Source: Zychaea mexicana
Taxonomy: Eukaryota; Mucoromycota; Mucoromycetes; Mucorales; Lichtheimiaceae
NCBI RefSeq assembly: GCF_025766255.1
Contig: NW_026516702.1
Span: 124,001 to 188,000 of the forward strand
Length of the DNA: 64,000 nucleotides
Reading direction: 5' to 3'
This document shows, piece by piece, positions 35,464 through 47,200 of the stretch. Positions within the stretch are counted from its first letter, which is position 1. The number at the start of each line of letters is the position of its first letter. The position numbers and the translations under genes were made by a program. A model generated the notes under the pieces. It had not been told where the DNA came from and did no database searches. It saw nothing but the letters and a program-made list of their open reading frames with translations.

Positions 35464-37522
35464 ACGAATTTGAAGAAATAGAGGAATAAAAAAGAAAGCG
35501 ATACTTTACAAAGGTTTCAGGGTCACGTTGTATTTTTACCCAACAAAATACGCGATAACGATCGCATCGTGTTTGTCGACGAAATATTTCGACTTTAATT
35601 TTACATCAAGTGGTAGCGAAAGCTAGACTTGCTCTATGCGCTGGTCACGATGAATTGTACGATAAGCGGGTTTGTCACTTTGAATATTGAGGCCGTCGAG
35701 GTAGCATATGCGCACTGTACGTATATATGCGAACGTCTTGTGTTCAAGGATAATGCACCCCTGCCTGTGCGTTGGCGTACTATGATTTAATGGCGTTTTT
35801 GGCTACGGTTGCACAACGATTCCTGCCACGTCGTTTTAAAAAGCTGTACAACGTTCCCTTATTTGCCCGTGAGATGGTTGTTTCGACACATACATCCACG
35901 TTTCTCTTGAAGACTGTCAGAAACTTCAGAGGTTGTTTGAGTGACCAGTTCTATTACTGCCTTATAATATGAGATACCAAAATCGCCAAAAAAGCAATTA
36001 TACGTGGACTATAACTAGTGAGAAAAACAGCGTTTATAGTGTTGTTGGTCTTGGAAATCTACAGAATAGCTTTGCTGGTGCAGTGCTTTTCATACAGCCG
36101 AGCACTCAGTAAGACCTCTACATCTTTATTTTATTCGACTCAATCGATATTCTATGATATAAGGCATCAAAACTTTGAACCTAAAATAATCAACCGTCGT
36201 AGTTTATGTAGCATGTGCGAATACTACGTTAAGATACAGAGTATTTTTTATCATGGAACAACAGGCACAAATTAACGAAATTGACTGTTGTATTAAAGAC
36301 TAATATACTATCCTGTGCCTGTTTGCATTTTGTCGAACCTGGACGGCGCGTCGTTTTGCAATATCTCGCTACATACGAAGGCAGCAAAGGTAAAACCGTA
36401 CCACCAGCTTTAGTTGTAGATATACAAAGCTTTTTCTTGACAGCTTTAGCTATTTCATTTTTATTTTAATAAATGATAAAGTACGACAATTCCTAATAAG
36501 CTATTATTATACCGTGATATATGAAATTATAGATGTACATAGATGACAACAATGCTCTATCGAATAATTCTTCTTTTATTAGGCCAACAATTCTGCTATG
36601 ATACGAATAACATTGGCTAAGATATGAAAGAGATAATCCATGATTACTGACCATTTATAATAAGATTGTTTCCTATAACGTTTTAGATGTTTATCAAACT
36701 ATATATACTGTTTACGAACTAAGCTTAATTAATTGAGTAGGAATTTTGAAGTGATCAATGATGATGCTAGACCTGTTTTGTATACGAGGTACCACATGAA
36801 TAAGCGATTGCTTTTGCATTATCATAGTACACAGAACGTTATTGGGGTCACAAAGCAAAAAAGGTATATGGAGAAGGTATGCTTAATCATGGATTGTTGA
36901 TGGAGATTTCGAGTTAAAGACATTGTAGAGACGAAGCCACCGATAATGAACATTATGTGTCGCATGATAAATGCGACTATCTCGTTTGATAACGCTCACT
37001 TGAATTAATATAGCAATATATGATCAATCATATTTTGAATCCTTTTCTTGTTGAGTATGTAGCCAGGAGTTGGATGCCTAATATATGAAGTAGCACACAC
37101 AGCGAGCTCTGTGTTATATCATCAGCGTCAGCAACCGTAAAGGCCAAAATACTTAAAAAGCGAGATTGCTCTTGATTCTTTTCCTCTCCCTACATATTCT
37201 TTTACAACAATCTCTTCATTCTTCTCTTTGATCCTTTAACCGGTTTTAATAATACTCGAAATACAGTAACAGTACCAGCAAACCTGTTGTCTCTCCAGCA
37301 GCGATACTAACAGACACATCGTCACCATAATACTACGCGTTCATCTTTAAGAAAATTAGCATCCTCATAATAATTTATTCTCGACGAGCTTTTGGTTAGT
37401 GTGCGTAGAAGATGTCGCATAATATACAACCAGAGACATATCAATATAGCACTTATATACTCGACTGATATTATTCCAATCGTCAGTTAGTAGCCAGTGT
37501 ATACTACCGCAATATATCCAAT
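35464..37522. other. AT-rich gene-free spacer
   Basis: About 2 kb between divergent F-box and FAS1 genes. Markedly AT-rich from 35900 to 37500. Three small open frames (about 60-85 codons at 35772, 36018 and 36281) lack family motifs and share no splice connections that I can find. No terminal repeats or target-site duplications were seen. Confidence 0.5.
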
Positions 37523-39529
37523 ATGCCACACAACTCAAACAAGAGTGTCCTAGCACGTTATTCTATGGCTTTTTATTCTGTCATTATAATAATGTCAATG
37601 CTGACACCGTATTTAGCCAGTGCATCAGACAAAACCGCATTTCAATACCAGGGAAACGGTGAGCAAGAAGCTATAGCCACGCCAACAAAAACAGCTATAA
37701 TCGAAACCATAAAAGCCGACCCGCGTACAGCTGTTTTCGGCCAGCTTATCGATAACGAACCTCTGCTTGACACGTTCCGTCACTACATCAGCGGTATGCT
37801 ACTTTTTCTTTATCGTACCTATTTGGATAATGGCAGGGGAAAGGAAAAACGGGATGGGGGAAGCGTAATACATCATGCTATTGTCGCTGTAGAAGAAAAG
37901 CAATGACAAATACCAGAACATTAGCATATTTATCTACCTTTTTTTTTTTCAAGAATTCAAGAATATTTCTGTGATAGCACCCTGCAACGAAGCTCTAGCT
38001 TCTAATGCAAGTATTCAACAAATCTTAAACAACAGCCTGTACTATTTATCTGTGGATGATGTATGGCAGCAAGAACAAGATGGCGCCGCCACCCCGAGCG
38101 CCCAGCTGCACGTCAAAGCAACTCTCCTGAACGGGGCCAAGATTAAGTTACGGATTAGAGGTCAGTTTGGTTTTCTTCTGCCCATAACTTTCAACGACAT
38201 TCAATGCCATGAGTGTAAAAGAATAAAAGATAAACGATTAACAAAAAAGTAATCACGATTTTTGATATGTTATTAACAGCACCGATATCTATAGGAGATC
38301 AAGCAGAAATACGCGAACCTGGTTGCTCAAGCGTGATCGGCGAGCCGATCAAGGTCAATGATGCGACAATCTCCATAGTAGACCAAGGTCTGTTTTCATC
38401 AAGAATGCGGGTTGACAAATATTAGCATCACGGGAGCTGGAGCCACCAAAAAAAAGGGATGAAGACGACAGTATGAGTCAACAACAACTCGAATAACCCT
38501 TGTTTCTGCGGTTATTTTTTTTACAGTTCCTTCCGTTCCGAAAGATGTGTCGCAAACCCTGCAGGAGATGGATCAAAGCATGACATACAAGCTGTTCAGA
38601 AACTTGTCGTACTATCCGGCTAGTAGTGATAACATCCATACAACCGGCAGTAACAGCAAAACGATTCCTGGGGAGTATCACAAGGAGGTAACACTATGTA
38701 CACCAATCATGACGCAAACAAAAAGCTTGTGCGCCCGATTTTGTCACTTTGTGTAAAAAAAAAAAAAAGAGGGGCGAACAAGCGCAAAGAGAAGAAAAAG
38801 CATGTTTCAACTAAGATCACAAAACAACAAAACACAAACAAAACAGAAGACCACGATCTTTGCTCCAGTCAATTCAGCTTTTGGTACGGTAGATCCTGCC
38901 CTACTGAGTGACACGGTGCGGGAGCAAATGGCACGATGGCATATCGTGTCCGGAGCGTACTACAGCAAGCAATGGCAGCAGCAGCAGCAGCAGCAGCAGG
39001 GTAAAGGCAGTAGCACCAACGGCAGTGCTGTTCAAATGAAGAGCCTGGCTGCTGGTCAGAGCCTGGAAATTCGAAACGGGGAGCTGTGGCTAGGTTAGTA
39101 TAGAGGATGTGTTGGGCGATTTTAATTGCAGGCTTGATTGATTGTTTTTTTTCCTCTTAATTTTGCAAAGTAATATTAATTGTATCTTATTTACAACAGA
39201 CCCTTGACCAGCAAAAATCTTGACACCTGACGTGCTCTTGGCGGATGGGAGCGTACTCCATATCATCGACCGAGGTAATTGAGTATGGATGCTTGATAAC
39301 GCATCCAGGAGTAGCAGCAGCAGCAGCAGCAGCAGAAAAGGTGTGAAAATGAACAAGAAAACTAAGAAATGCAAGGGTAAATGATGCAGTAGTGTGGATG
39401 AAGCAGGTGGGAGTCGTGGCAACATCGTCGTCGTCGTCGTCGACTGCAGCACAGACGCGTATAAATCCATTCGCTGTACTGCACATTGCCATGGCCGGAC
39501 TAGCCTTATTTGGAAGATCGCCTCTGTGA
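37523..39529 (+). CDS. secreted fasciclin (FAS1) domain protein, possible GPI anchor
   Basis: Seven exons: 37523-37793, 37954-38160, 38280-38387, 38527-38687, 38847-39093, 39212-39274, 39450-39529; 378 residues with all phases closing. A hydrophobic N-terminal segment MAFYSVIIIMSMLTPYLASA (from residue 15) acts as a signal peptide. Two FAS1-like units follow: a diverged one (FGQLIDNEPLLDTFRHYISG, ISVIAPCNEAL, TISIVDQ) and a better one (LFRNLSYY, KTTIFAPVNSAFGTVDPALL, ARWHIVSGAYY, ILTPDVLLADGSVLHIIDR). The last exon adds a hydrophobic end (FAVLHIAMAGLALFG) that could be a GPI-attachment signal. FAS1 proteins are cell-surface or wall adhesion molecules; in yeasts the Ylr001c/Fsc1 type sits in the vacuole membrane and acts in autophagosome fusion. 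A CAG-encoded Gln run interrupts the second unit. Confidence 0.82.
39312..39335. repeat. (AGC)n microsatellite in last intron of the FAS1 gene
   Basis: Eight AGC units between exons 6 and 7; a similar GTC run lies next to the exon 7 acceptor (about 39424-39442). Confidence 0.9.
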
Positions 39530-39740
39530 TTGCTCTCGCAAATAAGAAATGAAGCACGATTATGAAGCAATTCGAGAATAAAATAATAATTTTTTCCCGC
39601 TAAAAAAGGATCTCATTTTGCCCAACGCCCTCCTTTTCTTTTCTTTTCTTTTCTTTCTTTCTTTCTCATAACCAACCTCTCTCTCTTTCTGTCCTTTTCG
39701 CTCGATCGTATCACACGCCCAAACTCAAATCGTTACAAAC

Positions 39741-41322
39741 ATGGCCAAAAAGCACGGAAACGCCAATCGCAAACGCCAGAACAAGAACAAGGCTAATAAG
39801 CAAAAGCAGACCAAAGCCGATGAATTGGCTGCTACTACGCCAGCCATCATCAACAACAACAACAGCAGCACACCCAACAGCACGACCGCCAGCAGCGCGT
39901 CATCCGTCGTGGAAGCAAACACGCAGCCCACCCCCGTCGCTGATGATGACAAGCACAAGCAAGACGCCACATCCCCGGCTGAGCAAGTCGACGAGCTTGC
40001 AGTCAAAGGACAGGATCAAGCCCAAAACCAAAAGGCAGAGCCCGAAACGAAGGAGAAGCAGGAGGATAAGCCACAAGGAGATGAACAAAAGCAACAGGAA
40101 AAAGAGGGTCAGGCTGCTGTTTCAGAGCTTACGGCTCCTGTGAGCAACAATGACTCGCATACTGACGAGGATCCATCCGTGGCGGCGGATGCACACACGC
40201 ACAAGGCTGTTCTGGCTGCTGCAGGTGAAGGCGACGCCAAATCCAAGGACAATAATAATGACATTTCAACCACAGAGCAAGCTGAGCCCGTATCGGAATC
40301 CAAAGCCGAGAACACCGAGAAGGAGATTCCTCAAGGATCGACGCCAAATCACGCTGAATCCCAGGCCGAGACCGCCGCCGCTACTACGACTACTATTACT
40401 GCAGCTGCTGAAAAGGCTGAAAAGAAGGATACTCCTGCTGCTGTCGCTGACGATGCTTCCAAGGATACTGTTGAAGCACCCAAGGAAGAGACTGTCAAGG
40501 ACGAGCCAGAGCAAACAGCCCCCAAGGAGGAAGAGGAGCAACCAAAGAAGGAGAATGTGGCACCCAAGGATGTTTCGCAAGCACAAGCCAACGATTTGAA
40601 GAAAAAAGAGCCTAGTGAACCTGCCGTTGCCACTGCCACTGACGTCGCTGCTCCCGATGCCAAGGAAACGGTCAGCAAGGTCGAGGACAAGAAACAAGAA
40701 GCAGCTCCTGCAGTCGAAGCCAAGAAGGAACCAGTGGTGATTGAGCAAAAACCTGTTTCTGTTGTTGAAACCAAGAAGGAACCCGTGGTGGTAGCTGAAG
40801 TCAAGAAGGAAGAGCCCGCACCCGTGGTAGCTGAAGTCAAGAAAGAAGAGACTGCACCAGTAGCTGACAAACCCAAGAAGGAGGAGGGATCAGCACCGGC
40901 TGAAAAGGCATCATTAACACCGGCAAAGGCCGACGACGACACAGCCGTCAAGGAGGCCACGACCACCACGGCTGCAGCTGTAGCAAGCAAGGAAGAGAAG
41001 CCTGTTAAGAAATCGAATGGAAGCAAAGCAGCAGCAGCAGCAGCAGCAGCAGTACCAAAGGATGTAAAGTCAAACGGAGAGGCAAAGCCACGACAAGTCG
41101 TCGCATTATCCAAGACCAAGTCATTGAGCAAGAAGCGATCTCAAATCTTTGGGCTGTTCAAGAACAAGGACAAGGAGAATAAGGTATGAAGAGTGCTCTA
41201 TGAAGCGTAATATGTATTGGATACTTACAAAACTACGATCGATGGTTTAGACCAAGTCAACAACGTCTTCTTCCACAACCGACAAGGAGACCAAGCGCAA
41301 GACCTGGCAATTCTGGAAGTAA
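39741..41322 (+). CDS. Lys/Glu/Ala-rich low-complexity protein
   Basis: Two exons: 39741-41183 and 41251-41322; 504 residues. No folded domain is recognisable. The N terminus is very basic (AKKHGNANRKRQNKNKANKQ), the middle alternates acidic and Ala/Pro/Val tracts with degenerate repeats of the type KKEPVV-VAEVKKEEPAPV-VAEVKKEETAPV, and the C terminus turns basic again (SLSKKRSQIFGLFKNKDKE), ending KTWQFWK. This charge pattern suggests an intrinsically disordered protein with basic ends, which could bind membranes, nucleic acid or microtubules, but no function is claimed. The start is preceded by a long pyrimidine leader (CTTTT repeats at about 39635-39665), and codon use is strongly coding, so it is likely well expressed. 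Confidence 0.8.
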
Positions 41323-42323
41323 AAAAACAAAAACAAATCATTGCGAATTTCTTTTCTCTTCCCTCCCCCTCCACCCACCCCTTTTACCGCACCTTTCATA
41401 CCAAATCCCCATAATTACGTGACCCGCTCCTCGCTAACATCGCTTAGTGGTAGGCCCCACAATAAGTACGCGGGTTTACTGTATACATACTCTCTTGCTC
41501 TCTCTTGCTCTCTCTCTCTCTCTCTTCTTTATAGCTTCTAGCATACTTAGTATCTTAACTCCAACTACCCTTTAGCTAACTCTTTGTCCCATAACAACCC
41601 ACCCACACTTATCGACTATTCTACACGACTCATTTTACGTACCTTATATACATATTATATCATAAAAAGTAAATCCCATACTCTCAAAGCACTACTACAT
41701 CTATTGCTGTCCGTTTGGATCGCCCATGTTCCCGAAAGGCCAGATCATATCAAGTTTAAAAGCACGCGTTTGTCGGCGTGTGTTTTCTGTCACGTGTGAA
41801 GACAACGTGGTGGGAACATTTTTACAAAACTTACTATGATGGTGTCCACTGTGGAGAGAAGCGCCGTGTTAGAGATTGAAGCAGAGTAAAAAAAAAGGCC
41901 AGGGTGTAGCTTACTGCAGCGGATATACATCATCAAAGATCATGCGTGCCATTCATATGCCTATCTGTACGGGTCGGTTCCTGTCCAGTAACAACGTTGC
42001 AGGTACACGTCATTATTACAGTATAAATAAATAGGAAACTATTATGCGCAACCTATCGCATATAAGCTAGATGACGATGTGGTATGATTTTTTACTTGTC
42101 TCTTTCTTTGTAAAGTTGAGTGCTATCACCAGGAGCAACAACAAGACACCATCGACCTCTCTTTTTCTCCGCCAGCACAAATTTGAATAGGCGGCAAAAC
42201 CCACCAGCTCCTGTTGTGGCTCTTGTGATAAACAACAACTCGCCAAAAGCCACGAACTTGGTGTTCAACACGCGTGTTCGCTAGAAGAAGGACGAGAAAC
42301 AAAAAAAAAAGAAGAAAGTCAAC
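41323..42323 (+). other. intergenic spacer
   Basis: About 1 kb with no supported gene. It holds a CT-rich stretch at about 41495-41528 and the upstream region of the cardiolipin synthase gene. Confidence 0.5.
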
Positions 42324-43873
42324 ATGTTGCCGACGATGCGTTTCCAGCTGTGTAAAATAACAACCTGCCTTCCTACACAGTGGCCAGCCACACGTGTGCG
42401 TCATTTACATGCAGTGTCGAAATGCTGGTCTCGGCACATGTCACAGTGGCCACCGGAGGGGACCTTGGTGACATTAAGGTCCGTTGTTACACTGCTATTA
42501 CTATTACTCCCCCATACTCTTCTTTGCATACGAACGACACGTAAAAAAAAAGTAAGAGAGAAAACTTATGCCAGTAGAGACAACATAGACTTCGTAGTAT
42601 GCGACACTGTCAAGTAAACGTGTGCAAAGTTATGAGTCGTCGAGGATTGGCGTCACCCAGCAACGAAGGGCCCGAAAAGACAACCGCCACGCAGAAACTA
42701 CAGCAGAAAGCAGCCAATGCGAAACTGATGATTAACAACGTAAATAGTGCTGGACGGGGTGTTCGTGCATGGTCGGGAAAGTGCATAGTGTCTAGTGGGT
42801 TGGAGTGAGTAGGGCTTACGCTATGTATACTCACACGCACGCACACCTTAATTTACGCACATCTTGATAGATTAAAGACAAGGCCATCCCGACGCATGAA
42901 AATATCTACACAGTTCCAAATTTCCTGACATTTGCAAGACTGGTTTCTGCACCCTTCATCGGATACTTGATCATGAAACATGACTATGACTTTGCATTAG
43001 GCATATTTGCATTGGCAGGATTCACGGACTTGGTAAGCCACGTGCGCTGTGTGACTTTATTCGCAGTTCCAAGCTATTGACCACTCTATCTTGTTATGTG
43101 TGCGGATGGTTATTATTATTAATATTAATAGCTTGACGGATATATTGCGCGCAAGTACAATCTCAAGACCGTGGTTGGAAGCATCATTGACCCTCTTGCC
43201 GACAAAGCATTAATGACGGTAATGACAGTAACTCTGGCAGCAGAAGGTGTTTTACCGAGTAAGTATAGTAGTAATACCAGTAAAATTAAATGACTGCTAC
43301 ACTCGCAATGCTGACGATTATCATTCTTGGCCCCACCTTTGCACAACAACAAAAGTGCCCTTGGCGGCCCTAATTCTTGGACGTGACGCGGGGCTTGTGC
43401 TCTCCTCATTTTATTATCGGTACATCTCGTTGCCTAAACCAGTAAGTCGCAAGTTCAATATCGGCGGAACGAATCTGATTGATCATTGTTTATTGATGGC
43501 TACACAAGAAAACACTAGTGCGCTACTTTGACTTCTCCATACCATCTGCTGAGGTGCGTCCCACCATGATCAGCAAGGTCAACACAGCGCTCCAGCTCGT
43601 GCTCATGGCAGCTTCTTTGACGTCGACTGCTCTGGGCCAGCCCTCGGCTGAGATTATGACAGCTTTACAGTAAGTGGGTGGAGAGGGAGGGAGTTTGCGA
43701 GACAACAAAGAAAGAGGTGAGCAATGAGAAGATTCTAATAATTTTTGTGCGTCTGTGCTTCCGGTGGCTCTACACAACGACACCACAGTTGGACAGTTGG
43801 TGGCACAACGGTTTGGTCCGGCGCCAGCTATATTTATTCCAAAGACGCAGTGCGAATCCTTAATCGCGACTAA
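42324..43873 (+). CDS. CRD1: mitochondrial cardiolipin synthase (CDP-alcohol phosphatidyltransferase)
   Basis: Seven exons: 42324-42478, 42598-42739, 42871-43032, 43132-43258, 43356-43441, 43509-43669, 43789-43873; 305 residues. The catalytic signature D-x2-D-G-x2-A-R-x8-G-x3-D-x3-D is complete: D152, D155, G156, A159, R160, G169, D173, D177 (DLLDGYIARKYN, GSIIDPLADK). IYTVPNFLTFARLVSAPFIG is typical of eukaryotic Crd1. Hydrophobic helices follow. It joins CDP-diacylglycerol and phosphatidylglycerol to make cardiolipin in the mitochondrial inner membrane. Exon 1 gives a presequence with Arg/Lys/Ser and almost no acidic residues (MRFQLCKITTCLPTQWPATR), fitting mitochondrial import. The exon 1-2 junction (GTCCGT donor) is the least certain part; the remaining junctions are strong. 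Confidence 0.92.
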
Positions 43874-44255
43874 GTAAGACAGAGGGTGTCTCACCGACGC
43901 ACACACACACAGAAAGGCATCCGTAGTGTTGTAATTAGGAATTTTACCACTACAGGAACAGCACTTGATATTATATTCACCATGATAAGGAATTCCATTT
44001 TCTCTCTCTCTTTCTCTCTTTCTCTTCTCTTTTCTGCTCTTTCACTTCTTCGTCTTAGTCATTCCTTCGTTCACTCTTTTCCTCTTTCTTCACCCCCCGC
44101 CCCGCACTACGCTGTATTAAAAAACGTTACATATCATCATCATCAACATCATCATCGACATATTACCAATCCATTCAGTCCTTTATTTTTGATGCGAATT
44201 ATCATAAATTTACTCGGCAGTAACAACGACACTATCCACAACAGCAACTACAACA
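43874..44255 (+). other. upstream region of the kinesin-like gene
   Basis: No gene seen. CT-rich leader with TCTCTC tracts at about 44000-44040 and a CAT/ATC-rich stretch. Confidence 0.5.
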
Positions 44256-47200
44256 ATGCCCGTCAGCACCACCACCACCACCACCACCACCACTACTGCA
44301 CTTCCTCTTAAAACTTCTTCTTTACCTAAGCCATCAAGTCGTCATCACATCGACACAACGAATGGGAAAAAATCCATTGCTGGACAACAGGAACAGCAAA
44401 AAGAAAGACAAGAGCAACAACAAGAGCACACTGTGCATGTTGGTAAGAGCCGTTTCGCTCTCACCTAACCAATTCGCCCCAACCCCCCTCTTCTCCTTTT
44501 TCTGTTTTCTCGCCCGTTCCTTTGGTTCCTTGTCCTAAATACCAATTTTTCATATTAGCACTGAGAGTTCGACCCACCGAGAATGCCAACGACACTTTCA
44601 AAACACGTGGCAAAGTAATCACAATTGCACCATTTCAAAAGTCATTTGCCTTTGATCACGTCTTTGAGTCGCAAAGCACACAGGAACAAGTGTTTCGAGG
44701 CACAACAAAAGATTTGATTGGCCAAGTGATCAATGGTATGTGTGTGTACAAATTATTTCTAGTTTCCCCTTTTCAGCCAAAAGCTTACCATTCTTAATTA
44801 AATAGGTCGCAATGCAACACTTTTGGCATACGTAAGTGCGAGAGTCACACTAGCTTATAAGAGGGCTCAACACACAAGATACATTACATTCGCACTAGCA
44901 TGTGAAAACAGGGAAAATAACTGAAAAAATTCCGTTACACAGGGCGAAAGGGCGACGGGAAAATCATACACGTTGGGATGCACATTGAATAGCTATGAAG
45001 ATCCCGCATATGAAGGTATGTAGAATTAAGCATAATAAGCGCAAAAGAAAGGGTATAATCACTGCAATGACTGACTGAAGGAAGATGCGTTAGGCATTAT
45101 CCCGAGAGCGGCAGCAGCCCTTTTTGATCGCTTACAACGACCTGGCCAAACGCTGCGACCTGCATCGACCTTTACTACATCTTCTTCATCATCTTCTTCC
45201 TCTCTACGTTCTCCCAACCCAACCCAATCTACATCAGCATCAGCGAGACTACGTCCTGTCTCGATGGTAGGCCCTCCTCGCCGAGGTTCTTCGCCAAATC
45301 TGACCAACGGCACCAATGGCCCACGCTATGCAGTACGCATTTCGTTTGCTGAAGTCCATGACGATAAATTGGTGGATCTACTCTGTAGCAGCGCTGATAG
45401 CAACAAGTTGCCCTTCGATCGGTCTGTGCGCAATGCTCAACAAAGTGTACACGGTATCAAAGAGGTCGCTGTACGCAATACAGGTGACATATTGAGGTTT
45501 TTATCCAACACTATATCATGGAAGAAGAATCGCGCGTAAAAGGAGTGCTGCCGGGGTTCTAGTAGATCGATATTAACGCAGACCCATCCGTGTGTAGGTA
45601 CCTCGAATCGGGTGTTCAAGCATCATCAAGCCAGCAGAAACATACTGTCTTTACGATCATACTTTCACAGGAAAAGTGGGTCAATAAGAAGCAACAACAA
45701 CAACAACAACCTCCGTCATCTAAAATACCCAGTATGATCCCCAGCAAGTCTACACCGTCTACAAAGTCATCAAGCGGTCTAGGTGCATTCTCATCTGCCA
45801 AACGTCGCGTAAGCACCCTTAACGTCAAGGCCATGGTCGGTCAAATGGAGAAACAAGCTCGTAGTCCAAGTAAACAACCCAAGGAAGACGAAGGCGAATG
45901 GGTTGCGCAACACTCCAAGCTGCATTTCGTAGACGTATCGGCGTCGTCCAATTGCAGTATGGATGACTTTTTCAGTGTACCGGATTGCTTCTCATCAAGC
46001 AGCGGGAAGAAGGACTCGCGACTCACTCGCCTGATTCAAGGGTCGGCAACCATATCTTTATTGGCATGTATCGGTGCCGAGGATCTCGAGGGAACCGAAA
46101 AGACAGTCAAATATGCATGTCGAGCCCGCAACAACAAGGTCGATTCAGACTACCATTATTGTGAAGAATGGATGAAGAACGATGACCCAAGCTTTCTGCG
46201 CGAGACCATTGCGAGATTGCAAGCCCAGGTGCGCACGCTCAAAAATGACGACAAGGAACATGAAGATCAAGACACGTCTTCTGTCGTCACAAGTCGGCAG
46301 CGGCATATTTCATCGTCTTCTTGTTCTTCTGCCCACTCGGACAGAGTGTCTGTTTGTCCATCCTCTTCTGCACGTACGACGATCACAATCCCTGATACCA
46401 ACAGCGAGGCAGATGCCCAAGAGACGTTGCTTGCCGATTTACGCCAACAAATCGAGGAGCTTCAGAACGAAGTTGCTGTGACCCGAGAACGAAACCGCTT
46501 TGTCGAAAAGGAGCTCACTACTGTACGACGACAGCAATCATCATCGTCAATAGCTCCAGAGTCCGAGTCGTTCGATCACGATCAACGAAACGAATCATCA
46601 AAGTCAACCACGACAACGGCAGCGATGATGGATGCAAACGAGACTGTAAACCGCCAAGAACGAGTAGAAGCCGCAGCAGAACTTTCATCTCTCAAAGAGC
46701 TCAAAGCGTCTTTGGCACGATCCATCGAGCGCGAACAAGCCATCAATGCTTACATTGATGCGATTGAACAAAAGCTCAGTAGCCTAACCACTACAACAAA
46801 TGACGGGGACGTTGGTACCGCCAACAAAAGCATGAAGGATGCTTCTGCCCTGGCTATTGTGCGCCAGATCAAGCAAACCTTTCAAAAATCAGACGGCGAA
46901 GCTATCAAAACCGAGGCTGATGGGGTGAGCCAGGAGCTTCTGCAAAGCTTGAAGGATGCTGTCCAGAACAAGACCGGACGGATCCTTGAGCTTGAGAAGG
47001 AGTTGACAGCGGCTGAGACACTCCGCAAAGAGCTTGTCAAACTTCGCGAAGAGCAGTCCATCCAGATTAAGCAGCTGTCAGGTTCATTGGCCAGTGCTAA
47101 ATCGGAATGCTCTGCTTTGCAAGATAAGCTAGATCACGAACAAATGCGGAGCCAGGAACTCCAGACACAATCTACGCAGACGATCGAGGTCTTGGAAAGC

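Noticed and set aside
36018..36469. Small open frames with hydrophobic residues that could be transposon remnants.
   Set aside because: No conserved motif, terminal repeat or target duplication; AT-rich chance frames explain them.
40349..41131. 260-codon open frame antisense to the Lys/Glu/Ala-rich gene.
   Set aside because: Antisense of a repetitive coding region; Ser/Ala/Val/Leu composition is a mirror of K/E/A codons.
45481..45600. Apparent frameshift and early stop within the kinesin-like gene (SNTISWKKNRA then stop).
   Set aside because: A GTTTTT donor at 45497 and TGTGTAG acceptor at 45597 restore the frame as GDILRYLESGV; the family alignment is continuous across it.
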